NCBI GenBank assembly: GCA_037974665.1
Contig: CM075780.1
Span: forward strand, 52,679,594-52,743,593
From: Ehretia macrophylla
Lineage: Eukaryota; Streptophyta; Magnoliopsida; Boraginales; Ehretiaceae
Reading direction: 5' to 3'
DNA length: 64,000 bases
How positions within the stretch are numbered: position 1 is the first letter of the stretch; each line of letters opens with the position of its first letter. The notes under the pieces were generated by a model. It saw only the letters and a list, made by a program, of their open reading frames with translations, searched no databases and was not told where the DNA came from. The translations under genes were made by a program, and so were the position numbers. This document shows, one piece after another, positions 46,001 through 57,120 of the stretch.

Positions 46001-48552
46001 AACTTTTCTTGTCCTCAAGCAAAAGAAACAACTAAAGCAAAAACAACTTAAAGATTAAAGACTCAACATCATAACTCATAAAAGTAATGTTGTAGGATAG
46101 TCAATTTTCCACGGCCTTAGTAGCAATTTTCAACACTCAATTTCAAGAGATATTTCCAAAAATCATGAGCATGAGGAATATCAACTTCAAAATAGATTTT
46201 ATTTTACTTCCAATCCTACTAGTGAGTGTGTGTATAGCCTCTATCCTAATCAATTGTGACCCAATGAGTTTATGCAAGCAAGTGAGTTGTTAATGTCGAT
46301 CTTTTACTCTCAATTCATTTAGGACTTCATAGGCTCACTTTTCATGCCACTTTCTACTAATGTAGATTAGATATAGCATCAAAGATCATTAGGATTTTAT
46401 ATTTGGTTGTAATGTATGGCTAGGGTCACAATAGGATACTGGACATCAATGTAGGGCTAAACTACCCATAGACACATAACCATTCTAGGATTTTCAATGG
46501 AGCTTATGTCAACTCTACTTCTCACACCCAAAAATTTATCAACACGTCTCTTTTCTTCCTTTTTTTTTTCTTGTCACTTCCTCAACATTCATCTGCAACA
46601 TTTACAATTACACATAGAGCCCACACTCCCCCAAACTTACATTTTTACATTAACTACCAAGGGTGTGGCTCTTTTTCCTTTCTTTTCATTCTCTTTTTAG
46701 ATTTTGTTTTTCTTTTCTTTTTTTCATCAACAAGCCATTTCACCCAGTCATAATGCTTCTCATCCTTCAACACAAGCATAGCTCCAAATAATCCTCCAAG
46801 AATAATCACATGCCACGAGTAGAAAGGTTATTATCTGGGAATTTAAACTTGAAAAGCTAAGGAAGCTATCATGGGCTACACAAAGAAAGAAAAAGCTAAT
46901 TCAGGCTCAAAGGGGTGGACTAAGGATATTCAATTATTACATAGTTGGCTTGAAAGGCTCAAACTGTCCAAAGATGGTCTAAATCATCTCTCTAATGCTA
47001 TGTAACATAGGATTTCACCTCGAGGGACAATCAAGCAAGTTCTAAAGTTCTATCATCATGTTTCTGTTCACTTAAGCTCACATAAACCTTTTCTAAACAA
47101 CAAATTGACTAGGCAAGACTAAGTGCGCAAAGTGTGGGGATTTTAGTAAGACAAACCATTTCCCAATCAATCATCCTCACTACTATCATTCTTATGCTAC
47201 TTATCATTAGTCTAATTTCTTATCCTTTCAGCATCACCTTCAACTATTTTTGGTTTTATATATTTTTTTAAAGGGAAATGACATAACATCTAGAAAATAA
47301 AAGTAAACAATCTCTAAACAGAACAAGTTAACAAGGTAGACACCAAATAACTACCCCCAAACTTTAAATTGAGACATTGTCCTCAATGGAAAAAATTAAA
47401 GAAAAGAAAGCAGAGGACTTCCCTGAATATCCATGTCATTCATCATCTGAAGGGGAGTAGGTGCTGGCAAGTAAAAATGATGGTAGAATGGGTACTGGTG
47501 GCAAAAAGTCTGCATTTGATCCCTTATATATCGCCCCCACGGATCTGACTAACTATGCCATGTAGTTAAAGCTCACCTCTTGTCGTGCTGTTAGTTGATC
47601 TTGCCTGCGAAGGATAAAGTCCAAACGCTGAACAATTTTAGACTTTGAAGAAAAGGCACCCGAAGTCACACTCTGTTTTCGTTTAAATGTCATTGGCACT
47701 TTGATATGCTAAACAAGCTCTTCTAGATGACACCACCCAACAAACAACGGTGAAACCCACAACTACTAGGCACTCAAGCAATAACAAAACACCCCAACAT
47801 ACAACCCCTTAATAAGAATATACCACTCATGGCTCAACACTTTAGTCCCAACGCGAGTGAAGAATGAACAAACACCAACTAATCCACAGTTCGATAGGCC
47901 TCTAAACCCAATGCGAAACACAGCCCGCTCACATGTCACTTGGCACTCAACACACAACTCCAAGTTCAAACTTTGTATGAAAAGCTGACTTGTCTCTTGT
48001 TAAACCTTTTAGCAAACAGGGGTGTGCACACAAGGTTCTCAATTTACCCCAATTGTATTCATAGGGTCACGGGTCCTCAAACATCATAAAATCACAATGC
48101 AAACCAGCCATGCCCATCACAAATCAAACGGCGCACTTTAGTCACAAAGCTATGCTCCAAACCCAAAATCCCCAAATCACAATCTTTTCCACTCTTTTCT
48201 TTTTCTCACGAATTGATGCTCAAAGAAAATAAATGATATTTACTTGCATTCAAAAATCACACTCAATTGCAACTGGGGAGGAAAATTTTCGCTGCCCCAA
48301 TTCCAGTTGTAAAATCCACGTCATCGAAAAAGGTCCTGTTGATGCCACGACCTGCTCACTGAAGAGAGAATGGCGTATTTTGGGCTTAGGGTTTTGTTTT
48401 GGGTGGATTGGGGGTGTTTGATTTTTGGGTGAATGTGTGTGTTGTGTGCCTTAGTTCTAACGGCAGAAAGAAGAAGCGATAGCCTAGGTTTTCTCTTTTT
48501 TTCTCTTTTGTTTTTTGATGTTGAACCCACGCTGAAACATTGTTGCCTGATA

Positions 48553-48586
<34 letters not shown>

Positions 48587-49036
48587 TGGCATGTTCAAAC
48601 GTCAAAAATTAAAGGACGCCAACGCAGCTGCACTGTGCCTACGCTATTTTCTTTTTTACAACTCTCACAAAAGAAATGTCAACTTTGGTATTGCCAGCGC
48701 AGCTGCGCTACATTTTAGCACAATAACACAATGTCAACAGATGTTTTTCTTGCACCCCTACTACCAACGTTCACACTTAATACGAACCAAGCACAACTCT
48801 GAGTAATTTCTCCCTTGAATCACCTTGTGAGGCCTCTCTTTCTGCTTTTCAACCCTCAAACTTGTTCTGGACCTATAGCAGCCATGAGAATTAAACATAA
48901 GTAACATGACTAAAGGAGAAACACAATAAAACAACGAAGAAAACTAACTAAAAGAAACAAAAAGAAAATTAAGAACACTCGGGTTGCCTCCCTAAAAGTG
49001 CTTGTTTTAATGTCGACAGCTCGACGTAGCCTCTTT
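46001..49036 (-). other. Long 3' region of the Athila-like element, no intact gene
   Basis: About 3 kb between the integrase remnant and the polypurine tract, where Athila-group elements carry an additional ORF or non-coding DNA. Extra PPT-like tracts (ACCCCCAAACTTTAAA near 47351, CTCCCCCAAACTTAC near 46625) occur. A 46-codon minus frame at 47553-47693 (MTFKRKQSV...) and a 67-codon minus frame at 47766-47969 could be decayed pieces of the additional ORF. Plus-strand frames at 46497-46753 are pyrimidine-rich shadows. TA and T microsatellites lie at 48549-48588. Confidence 0.55.
48549..48588 (+). repeat. (TA)n followed by poly-T
   Basis: About ten TA units run directly into about 19 T. The overlapping KKKKK/IYIYI and FFFFF frames are artefacts of this run. 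Confidence 0.9.
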
Positions 49037-49400
49037 TTATGTGGAGTTGAGATGAACACTAGTCTTTGGCTTGTCAAACCCATCATCCCAATAAATCTTC
49101 AAGCGTTGCCTGTTGACTTTGAATATCTCTTTCTCTAGATGGGTGACCTCTACAGTACCATAGGGAAACACCTTAGTCCCATCTCGACTTGCATTTTTTA
49201 GGAATTCGTGAGTTATAAAGAAGTACTTGTTTCCTAGGAGAGAAATCTTTTCCCGAAATGGGGTTGTCATGCCACTCTATTGTCATCTCCTTGTAACTTC
49301 TTGCATTCACATCTGCTCCATTATAGAATTCTTCTAGCTGATTCCCTTGTAATAGTATTTTTTCACCCACTGATTGTACATCCATGTTTAATTGTTTAGT
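49037..49400 (-). pseudogene. Integrase C-terminal remnant of the Athila-like element
   Basis: Two minus frames (49173-49385 and 49037-49270) give the typical C-terminal sequence order: a KEMTIEWHDN segment, a QVLLYNSR segment, a KSRWD break, then VFPYGTVEV and FKVNRQRLK. In Athila-group Ty3 elements these residues follow the integrase core, which is absent. A frameshift near 49185-49260 separates the two parts. A reading ATKQLNMDVQ just upstream marks where the deletion joins the protease region. Confidence 0.75.
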
Positions 49401-49404
49401 AGCC

Positions 49405-49872
49405 TAATATTCCTTGTGCTCCAATCCTACTGGAACAAAAGAATCACCTTGTAAGACGCTAGCCTCTAAGGGATCCAATTGGCCCCCATGGTTAGACACT
49501 ATAGCTTGTATGGCATCAATGCAGAAACAATTATCACTCGCTTCTGGGTCCTTGAAAGCTTTGAAAACATTAAAGATTACATCTTCCTCTTGTACTCACA
49601 GACAGAGCTCACCATTTGGAACATCAATAAGTGCTCTCCCAGTATAATTAGGATATCTTTGTCTTCCTCCATGTCAAGAACTATGAAATCTGCAGGAAAA
49701 ATGAATTTATCAACTTTGACGAGCACATTTTCAATTACTCATCTAGGGTACTTGAGCGAACGATCAGCCAGTTGTAGTGTTATTATTGTTGGTCTTGCTT
49801 CATTTAAACCAAGGTTCTTATAAATAGACAAATGCATTAGATTAATACTAGCACCCAAATCACACAAAGTAC
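49405..49872 (-). pseudogene. Retroviral-type aspartic protease remnant (Athila-like pol)
   Basis: On the minus strand TLCDLGASINLM is followed by SIYKNLGL. The catalytic Asp is codon 49859-49861. Downstream come the VDKFIFPADFIVLDMEEDKD segment and an LGEHLLMF segment, matching the conserved protease-to-RT linker of Ty3 elements, and then FKAF/CIDAI/LDPLEA-like residues. A stop precedes the active site (near 49872), and there are shifts near 49600. The frame ends at EHKEY-stop (about 49410), where RT should begin. The plus ORFs at 49414-49823 are shadows. Confidence 0.78.
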
Positions 49873-49873
49873 G

Positions 49874-50149
49874 CTAAAAAATAACATTTCCAATTGAACA
49901 TAGAATGGTGAAATTCCCCGGATCCTTGAGTTTTGGTAACAACTTCTTTTGTAGGATAGCATTGCACTTCTCAGTAAGTGTAATCATCTCATAATCTTCA
50001 AGCTTCCTCTTGTTTAAAAGAATGTCCTTTATAAATTTCATATAACTCAGCATCTGCTCAAAAGCGTCAGTGAATGAAATATTAATGTGAAGCTTTTTGA
50101 AGACTTCAAGAAATTTAGAGAACTGTTTGTCAAGCTTGTTCTTTTTCAT
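49874..50149 (-). pseudogene. gag-protease linker of the Athila-like element
   Basis: A 91-codon frame (MKKNKLDKQFSKFLEVFKKL...) with an LHINISFTDAFEQM segment and KLKDPGNFTI...IGNVIF just before the protease. This order (FLEVFKKLHINIPF, ILQKKLPPKLKDPGSF in the family) is characteristic of Athila-type polyproteins. The upstream pyrimidine-rich stretch 50190-50280 encodes a Lys/Glu-rich spacer on the minus strand. Confidence 0.78.
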
Positions 50150-50548
50150 GCGTTAAAGGAACGACACTTTTAGAGATGGTTCTCGAGGAAGTCTTGTTTG
50201 ATCTTCAACTTTTTCTTCATCTTCTCCTCATTTTTCTTTTCATCTTTTTCGGTCTTTTTGGCTCTCACAGGTTCCTCTAACTCTTTACCACTTCTCAAAG
50301 TGATAGCTTTGCAATGCTCCGTGCCATACCTTTTGCAATTCATCTCAGAAGTACAAGGTAAACTTTCTTGTTGCCCTTTATCTCAGATTAATCCTGGTTT
50401 CATTCATGAATTGAGTTTGAGAATCAGCCAATTTAGCTTAAGAGTTACCAATTGAGTTTGAGAGGTAGTCAATTGAGTATGAGAAATAGCCAATTGAGCC
50501 ATTACATCCTCTAAATTCACTTTCTTCTCTTATGGTGGGTTACTCTGT

Positions 50549-51523
50549 TCATGTCGCAACTGCTGGACTAAACTTGTTAGAGTAAGGATTGTTTTGTTGC
50601 CCATTAAAGTTTACCATATATTGTGTTTGCTCCAACATGGCCTGCGCAAATGGATTACCAACCTGGTATTTCGAGCAATAATGAGCTCCATTACAAAATT
50701 CACATACCATTTCCGCCGCCTGAATAACTTTAGTCGTCACTTGATTGTTTTGCATATGTTTAATGAGAGTTGCAATTTGAACAGTCAAAGCAGTTATAAC
50801 ATCAATCTCATGAACCCCAGTTGTCTTCTTCGACATGGTTCTCTCGCTCGGACATTGAAAGTTATTAATGGCAATATCTTCCAACAACTCATGTGCCTCA
50901 TCTTCTGTCCTCTTCATAAGGGCTCCTCCTACTGATACATCTATCAGAGTTCCAGTTGTACCCATCAACCCATTGTAAAAAAATATGAACCTGTGTCCAC
51001 TTGGGCAACCCATGATGCGGACACTTTGTCAGCAACACTTTATACCTCTCCCATGCATCACAAAGAGTTTCTTCTTCATACTAAGCAAAATTATTAATCT
51101 CCATGCGCATCTTTGCTATCTTTCCAGGTGGGAAGAATTTAAATAGGAATTTGTACACCAAGTCATCCCATGTGGTGATTGAATCTAAAGGCAGCGAATT
51201 TAACCACTTTTTAGCTTGATCCCTCAAAGAAAAAAGAAATAAATGAAAGCTCAAGGCTTCATCCGTGACTCCGTTATGTTGACAATACCACACACTTCCA
51301 GAAAGTTTGTAATATGTTGATTAGGGTCCTCAGTAGGCAATCCACTAAACTGAATGACTTGTATCAATTGCAGAATTACGGACTTCAACTCAAAATTATT
51401 CGGCTGAATCGCTGGTCTCCTGATCATAGGTTGAACTTTAGTAGGTGGCAAAGCATAATCTCGCAATGCTCTTGGCGGATTGTTCTGATTATTCTCGTTT
51501 CCTGCTTCAACAATATCGTCCAT
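50549..51523 (-). pseudogene. gag polyprotein remnant of the Athila-like element
   Basis: Three minus frames in series. 51251-51523 (start MDDIVEAGN) has RALRDYALPP and an FELKSVILQLIQ / EDPNQHITNFLEVC segment. 51081-51293 has the gag core SLRDQAKKWLNSLP / WDDLVYKFLFKFFPPGK. 50549-51013 has the later part with a CEFCNGAHYC-type zinc-knuckle-like cluster and AQAMLEQTQYMVNF. Frame changes near 51251-51290 and 51013-51081 break the protein. In the family this is one capsid/nucleocapsid polyprotein of the cytoplasmic particle. The ATG at 51523 follows 117 bases of leader after the primer site. Confidence 0.85.
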
Positions 51524-51640
51524 AGTTTCCTACAGTTGATGAAACTCAGGTAGCAAAAAGAAAAATAAGAAAACAAATAATAGAATAAAATTCAAAGTAA
51601 AACTAAAGCTATTTGGTATTGATATTAAAAAAATATACAG

Positions 51641-51658
51641 TCCCTAGCAATGGCGCCA
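51641..51658 (-). other. Primer binding site, tRNA-Asp type
   Basis: TGGCGCCATTGCTAGGGA on the minus strand, a few bases downstream of the 5' LTR. It is close to the TGGCGCCGTTGCCGGGGA consensus used by Athila/Tat elements, with two transitions. Confidence 0.85.
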
Positions 51659-51664
51659 AAAACT

Positions 51665-53061
51665 TGTTGTGCAAAATCTAACGCAAGTGTATGTATCGCA
51701 ACAAGTAATAAAGTAATGAATAGGGATCGTTCCCACGAGGACTATGATTACTAATTACCGAAATTAATCTAGCGTTAACTTTATTTGGACAACCAAAATT
51801 TGAGAGTTTGCGAATAACAACTAATAACTAAAGTGCTTTTGAAATTAATACTAAATGAATTCGAAATCAATAAAAAGGATGAATCAAGAATTAAAGAGTT
51901 CTAAGGTTTCCGACTTCACCGAGATTAATCCCACTTGAATCTACTGCTTTGAATTAACTAATGCATGTTGCCAGCAATTTCGCTAAGGTGGTTATTAATA
52001 TTTCTCAAGCATCAACAACATATCCGAATAACTGTGAACTTATGGAACTCATTACAAAAATCGAGCAAATACTATAGAACTTATGGAACTCATTAAGGGA
52101 AAACTTTTCAAAAAGTCTGACTGACCGGTCAGTCAGGAATTTTACTTACATGAAATGGTCCCTACATGTGTTTGGCCGCCATGTTTTGTGAGTAAAAGTC
52201 CTGACTGACTTGTCAGTCAAACATTTTGAAGAGTTTCTCCTCATTAAGCCCTAGAAATTCAAGTGTTGCGCAAGATTTTACAAATATCTCTACCTTATGA
52301 TAATCTAATGGTATCTCAAACGTGGTCTAATCTAATCATCACTTCTTAGTCTCAAACCAAACCACAAAACATGCAACTGTTGGTCAGGCAATCACAAGCA
52401 TTGAGTTCATAATGAAATACTCAACATATATTTGGGATAGTGCATCAATCAATCAAAACAAATAGAATTCAAGTGTTCTTAATCTAGCTACATCGTGGCC
52501 CTAGAAAAATAACTTAGAGCAAAATCACAAAATTAAACAAAATCCAAAATGTATTGTAAATCATGATAAATGAAAGAGGAAAAACTATGATTTGGAGAAG
52601 AATCGCTGTAGAAGCCCGTCTCCAGATTGTTTCTCCATCTTTAACTCACGAATCCTAAAGTTTATGTCTCTTTGAAACATTTCTTTCTTCCAAAGTTGGC
52701 TCTCCTTCTGCTCCAAAATGTTTCTTTTATTTGCTAGTTTCCTCTTTTTTTTTGTTTCATACCAAAATACCCTTTCTTATGCGTAGGAAATTTCCTTTTT
52801 CAACCCTCAAGATGCAGCACAGCTGCGCTATGGCTGGCTAGATGTGAATTCGCGCGTCTGGTAATTTCCAAGCTTTAATACACTTTCAGACCTTGGTATT
52901 ATTTTAACCAATCGTGCATAGAAATTAGTTGTTCATCACAAATAATACCTATGTCATAAGAACGAACGCAAAGGCCCATAAGATTGTCCAAAAATCACTT
53001 GAGAACAAACAAGTGTTAAGTAAAAAGGTGCTGGAATAATATGTAAATGATTCACCCAACA
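51665..53061 (-). repeat. 5' LTR of the Athila-like element
   Basis: 1,397 bp, minus strand TGTTGGGTGAATC to TGCACAACA. It holds a perfect 20-bp palindrome at 52117-52136, an imperfect partner at about 52200-52220, a 19-bp direct repeat with 22-bp filler (52036-52095), and GCACAGCTGCGC near 52815. Confidence 0.88.
52117..52136. promoter_or_regulatory. 20-bp perfect palindrome in the LTR
   Basis: CTGACTGACCGGTCAGTCAG. About 85 bases away (52201-52220) CTGACTGACTTGTCAGTCAA is a near-perfect second copy. A protein-binding or hairpin site is possible; the role is unknown. Confidence 0.6.
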
Positions 53062-53162
53062 ACAATACATATCGAGACAAGCTACCAAATTAGTTTCTTA
53101 AGTCTCAAATCCACTCGTCCAAAATGATAAACTCGACTTATTACTTACAAAAGTTACTTATT

Positions 53163-53913
53163 GGGTAATTAACACAAATGATAATTTATATTTGTCGTGT
53201 GTGTCAACTAATTCCCTTATCTTTTAAGTGTACATTATGGTCCATGATCTAATACTAAAACGACGCAGTTAGTCCTTACATGTGAAATCCGTCAAAAAAA
53301 TGAGGAAAAAAGCATGCTTCTTACATGTGCTAACTTGTGCAAGGTCAAAATAGTCTAACAACTTATATCTACATACCCATTACAAAAATCGAACAAATAC
53401 TATAGACCCATTACGAAAATTAAACAATACTATATGTATTTTGAGAAAATCGAACAATACTATATGTACTTTGAAAAAATTGAACAATACTATATTATTT
53501 TTAATATAAACCTAAACCAATCGAACAGAGAATATTGGAGAAATACGCTTACGGTATTGTCGATGTCGATTATTGTTAGCCATCTCCGATTCAAGTAGCA
53601 TTACCCGAGAATTTAAGTGAAAGTAGAAGTTAGAGAAAGAAAAACCCTAAGTTCAAAAATCCCAAATTGAAGAGAAAGAATGAAACCAAAAGTGAAAATG
53701 AGTATCTAACTTATAATGGACTATTTTGTCCTTGCATAAGTCAGCACGTGAGCAAGGCATGTCATTTCCGTCATTTTTTTTGACGGATTTCAAACGCTAG
53801 GACTAATGGCATCATTTTAATATCATATCAGCGACCAAAATATCACAATTGAAAGATAAAAGAATTAGTTGATACATGTGGCAAAAATAAATGACCATTT
53901 GTATTAATTACCC
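53163..53913. mobile_element. MULE-like MITE, TSD TTACTTATT
   Basis: 751 bp with long inverted ends (about 190 bp, starting GGGTAATTAACACAAATG and GGGTAATTAATACAAATG). A perfect 9-bp duplication TTACTTATT lies at 53154-53162 and 53914-53922. Nine-base duplications and long inverted ends are Mutator-like features. The interior has three or four copies of an AAAATCGAACAATACTATA-type unit (53380-53500). No transposase. Confidence 0.88.
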
Positions 53914-53958
53914 TTACTTATTTTGTCTTTCACCAATATACCAATGTGGAACAATATA

Positions 53959-54605
53959 CAGTAGAACCGATTTAAATTAATAGCGTTGGAACCACCAAAT
54001 TCTATTAATTTAGCGAGATATTAATTTATCGATAAATTAATAACTATTAATTAATAGAGTTATTTTTTTATTTTTTTGGCTTTATAGTAAGTAAATATAT
54101 TATGATTATGATGTTTTTTTTTAAAGTGACTTGTATTTTTTCGATCCAATTTAAAAAGATAAATAATGATAATAGAATATAAAATTTAATTTAGTGAGAT
54201 TATAAAAAGTTTTTCTAATCTCGTATCCAAGTCCTTGTAGGATTGGAATGAGAATTAATTTATCTAATCTTGTATCTTAATCCTTGTAGGATTATTCCAT
54301 TTTTTTCTCTTTAAATAATTAAATATGAGATTCAACTAGATTTAAAGTTCAACAAAAGACAAGCTACTCTTGATTCATATTTTTAAAAAATCTCATAGTC
54401 AATTTATTATAAACTTTTTAGCTAATTATTAATTTATGAAATATTTGAATCAATAAAATACAAAGAAATTTTTTTAAAGTATATTATCTTATAATTTTAT
54501 CGAATTTATCAATTTTTTATACTGGTCCCAAGTCAGGACCAAACAATTTTACTAATTAAAAGAGATTATTAATTTATCGAGTATTAATTTAAAGAGGTTA
54601 TACTG
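53959..54605. mobile_element. Emigrant/pogo-like MITE, TA target
   Basis: 647 bp with ends CAGTAGAACCGATTTAAAT and CAGTATAACCTCTTTAAAT, flanked by TA on both sides. These ends resemble the Arabidopsis Emigrant/Lemi1 group (CAGTAAAACCTCTATAAAT). No transposase is left. Confidence 0.8.
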
Positions 54606-55017
54606 TATATCAGACAAGCTTTTCTATTAAATTTTTGAATTCACCCACTATATATATTATTATCCACAGGTTCACACGTTAGTCCTACGTACTTAGATTA
54701 ATTGCAAGGTCTTGAAAAACTTATAAAGTCTTTGACTAAATCCTTCATAACCAAGTATCATGTTTTGCCTCCTGTTCTCTTTCCTTTTTCCCCTTTCTCT
54801 CCTCTTTTTTCTCCCTTTCAGTTTTAACATACGTTTTTCTTTTTTATTTTCATGTAGGAAAGTTACTAGTATTTACCTATTTTTTTTCTTGTGTTACTCC
54901 ATATATATATTACATATCCCTACTTTAACCTTATTTCATTTATTTAAACAAATAAAATAAACAGCTGCCCTTAGTTAAAATGTACATGTTATGTACAATG
55001 TCACGAACGAATAGATA
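54606..55017. other. Unassigned spacer
   Basis: AT-rich, pyrimidine-rich stretch at 54760-54900. The ORF there (54760-54960) is a Leu/Phe/Ser-rich translation of the pyrimidine tract. Nothing recognised. Confidence 0.6.
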
Positions 55018-55026
55018 TAAAATCAA

Positions 55027-55734
55027 GGGAGTATAGTACGTACGGTATGTTTCACCAAAAAATTAATTTAGTCCTATATGTTTTAAAAGTCAATTTAGTC
55101 TTCTATATTTTCCTAAAAGTCACAGTTTAGTCCTATATATTTTAAAAGTCTCATGTTAATCCTATATGTTTACCTAAAAGTTTTAGTTTAGTCCTATATA
55201 TTTCTTAAAAGTCTCAGATTAGTCCTAACCGTTAAAATTGGGATTAACTTTAATGGAAAATTGATCATGTGATTCGTACATGACTATGGTTAAAGGGGCA
55301 AAATTAGAAAACATGTGCAAAAGAGAAAAGTTCATTTAGGACTTAGAGTTTTGCAAAAATGTTCAAATTGATCCTGAGTGTTTGCACAAATATTATAAAC
55401 ATATTTAGAATTGGCGCTTCATATTTGAACATTTTTGTAAATATTAAGGACCTAATTGAACTTGTCTCTTTTGCACATGTTATTTTTTCAATTTTGCCCC
55501 TCTAACCATGGTCATGTGCCAATTTTTCGTTAAAATTAACTATAATTTTAATATTTAGGACTAATCTGAGACTTTTAGGAAATATATAGGACTAAACTAA
55601 AATCTTTAGGCAAATATATAAGATTAAACTGAGACTTTTAACCAAATATATAGGACTAAACTGATACTTTTGAAATAAATAAAACTAAACTGAATTTTTG
55701 GTGAAACATACAGGACCATTGGTACTATTATCCC
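55027..55734. mobile_element. MULE-like MITE, TSD TAAAATCAA
   Basis: 708 bp, ends GGGAGTATAGTAC and (reverse complement) GGGATAATAGTACC, each followed by GTATGTTTCACCAAAAA. A perfect 9-bp duplication TAAAATCAA lies at 55018-55026 and 55735-55743. The arms are arrays of a roughly 27-bp TTTAGTCCTATATATTTT unit (about five copies left, four right). Confidence 0.88.
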
Positions 55735-55743
55735 TAAAATCAA

Positions 55744-56112
55744 AGTCAGCATATCCGTAATATTTTTTGTTAGTTGACACATGAGCATAGGTTGATTTAA
55801 ATGAGTCAGTTAGTTTTGAAGTTGTAGGTGTTCTGGCCATTTCTAACTTTAAATAGATGTTTTCGCTAAAAATTGCTTGAAATCCACAAAAATGCATCAC
55901 TAGGAAATAATTCATAATAAAGGGCATAAGACTAAAAAAAAAGTCGGAATTGACCTTAAATTAACAACTAGTGTCTCAAAATTTTGGTCTTTCTAAATCG
56001 ATGTTATGTAATTACAGATGTTACAAATTGAACTCTATGAAGAACTATTAACTAAAGTGAGTTTTACTTTTTTAGTCATATTTTACAGCAATTTCTTCAA
56101 TAAATATATATT
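55744..56112. other. Unassigned spacer
   Basis: AT-rich sequence between two MITE-like units. No gene or repeat structure recognised. Confidence 0.5.
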
Positions 56113-56760
56113 AGGGCAACTCCAACATACTTTTTATTTTTTCTCCATAATAGAGAGTGAAATTAGTGACTTTCTACTTTTATACACTCTCTATTTCAGT
56201 TTTACTCCAATAACATTCTTTATTTCAGACTCTCTATTTAATTTCCCTCTAATAACTCTCCATATTTTAACTAAACTCATTACTTAATAACCTTTTTTTT
56301 ATCTTTAATTTTTAATTATTAACGATTATGTCATAACAAAAATTGTAATATTAATACAATTTTTGAACATTGCTATACATGTGGGCTGAAACACTAATAG
56401 AATAAAAAAAATTGCACCTATTACCGTAACTCATTTCAAATCCTGCTGCTTGACAAATTAAAAAGAAAAAAACGTGTAGGAAAAAAAAGAGCACGACTAT
56501 AAAAAGAAAGCATCGGTGGTGCTGTGTTGAGCTTGACAAATAAAAATAAATAAAAATAAAAAAAGAGATTAGCGAATGTGAAGTTCGCTCGTTGTTGCTC
56601 GTAGTGAGAAAACAAAAGCAAGTGGAGAGCTATCTATTTTGGCGAGAGCTAATTGCTAATCTGTTGAAGTGTTTTTCTTAAAGTTGACTCTCTATTTTAG
56701 TTTTTTAGCCAAAATTGAGAGCCAAAACATAAACTATACCATATCACTTGCTTCAATTAT
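56113..56760. mobile_element. Possible MITE (GGGCAACTCCAACA end)
   Basis: Starts TTAGGGCAACTCCAACATAC, followed by the CTCCATAATAGAGAGTGAAA type of sequence common at plant MITE ends. Inverted material (GACTCTCTATTTTAG, CAAAATTGAGAGCC) lies near 56685-56730. Exact limits and target duplication were not resolved. Confidence 0.4.
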
Positions 56761-56767
56761 AAAAAAA

Positions 56768-57115
56768 AAGGTAATTATTTATTTAGTTCTATATTTTTAC
56801 TAATTATCCTAACTTAATCTTTATCTTTTAAAATATAGTTTTTCAATTCTGTATCTTTACTATTTATTTTAATTTAGTCCTTATCTTTTAAAGCTTATTT
56901 CGTTAGATTTTTTAACTAAAAAATGATGGAGAATTAACGTGGATTATAATGACAAATATATTCGACTAAAATGGTACATTTTAAAAGATAAGGACTAAAT
57001 TCAGATAAATGGTAAAGATACATGATTAAAAAAATATACTTAAAAATATAAAAATTAAGTTGAGATAAATAATAAAGATACGAAACAAAATAAGTAATTT
57101 ATCTTTAAAAAAATA
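56768..57115. mobile_element. Inverted-repeat MITE-like unit
   Basis: About 350 bp that folds on itself: TAATTATTTATTTAGTTCTA / CTTAATCTTTATCTTTTAAAA on the left mirror TTTTAAAAGATAAGGACTAAA / AATTAAGTTGAGATAAATAAT on the right. No clear target duplication. Confidence 0.6.
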
Positions 57116-57120
57116 GATAT

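Larger units (their letters stand above)
45958..53061 (-). mobile_element. Athila-like Ty3 retrotransposon, internally deleted
   Basis: Minus-strand order: 5' LTR 53061-51665, primer site 51658-51641, gag about 51523-50549, protease region about 50149-49410, integrase C-terminus about 49400-49037, a long 3' region, polypurine tract 46000-45985, 3' LTR stub 45984-45958. Reverse transcriptase, RNase H and the integrase core are missing. gag and pol are broken into several frames. The TGGCGCCATTGCTAGGGA primer site (tRNA-Asp type) and the gag and protease signatures point to the Athila branch of Ty3. Confidence 0.88.

Noticed and set aside
48321-48605. Lys-rich minus ORFs and the overlapping plus ORF 48540-48806
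   Set aside because: They run through the TA/poly-T microsatellite and have no supported coding sequence.
49414-49823. Plus-strand ORFs of 77 and 114 aa
   Set aside because: They are antisense shadows of the Ty3 protease region, which has clear family motifs on the minus strand.
56351-56621. Two overlapping 61-62-aa minus ORFs
   Set aside because: Phe/Leu-rich frames in an AT-rich MITE-like region without any domain.
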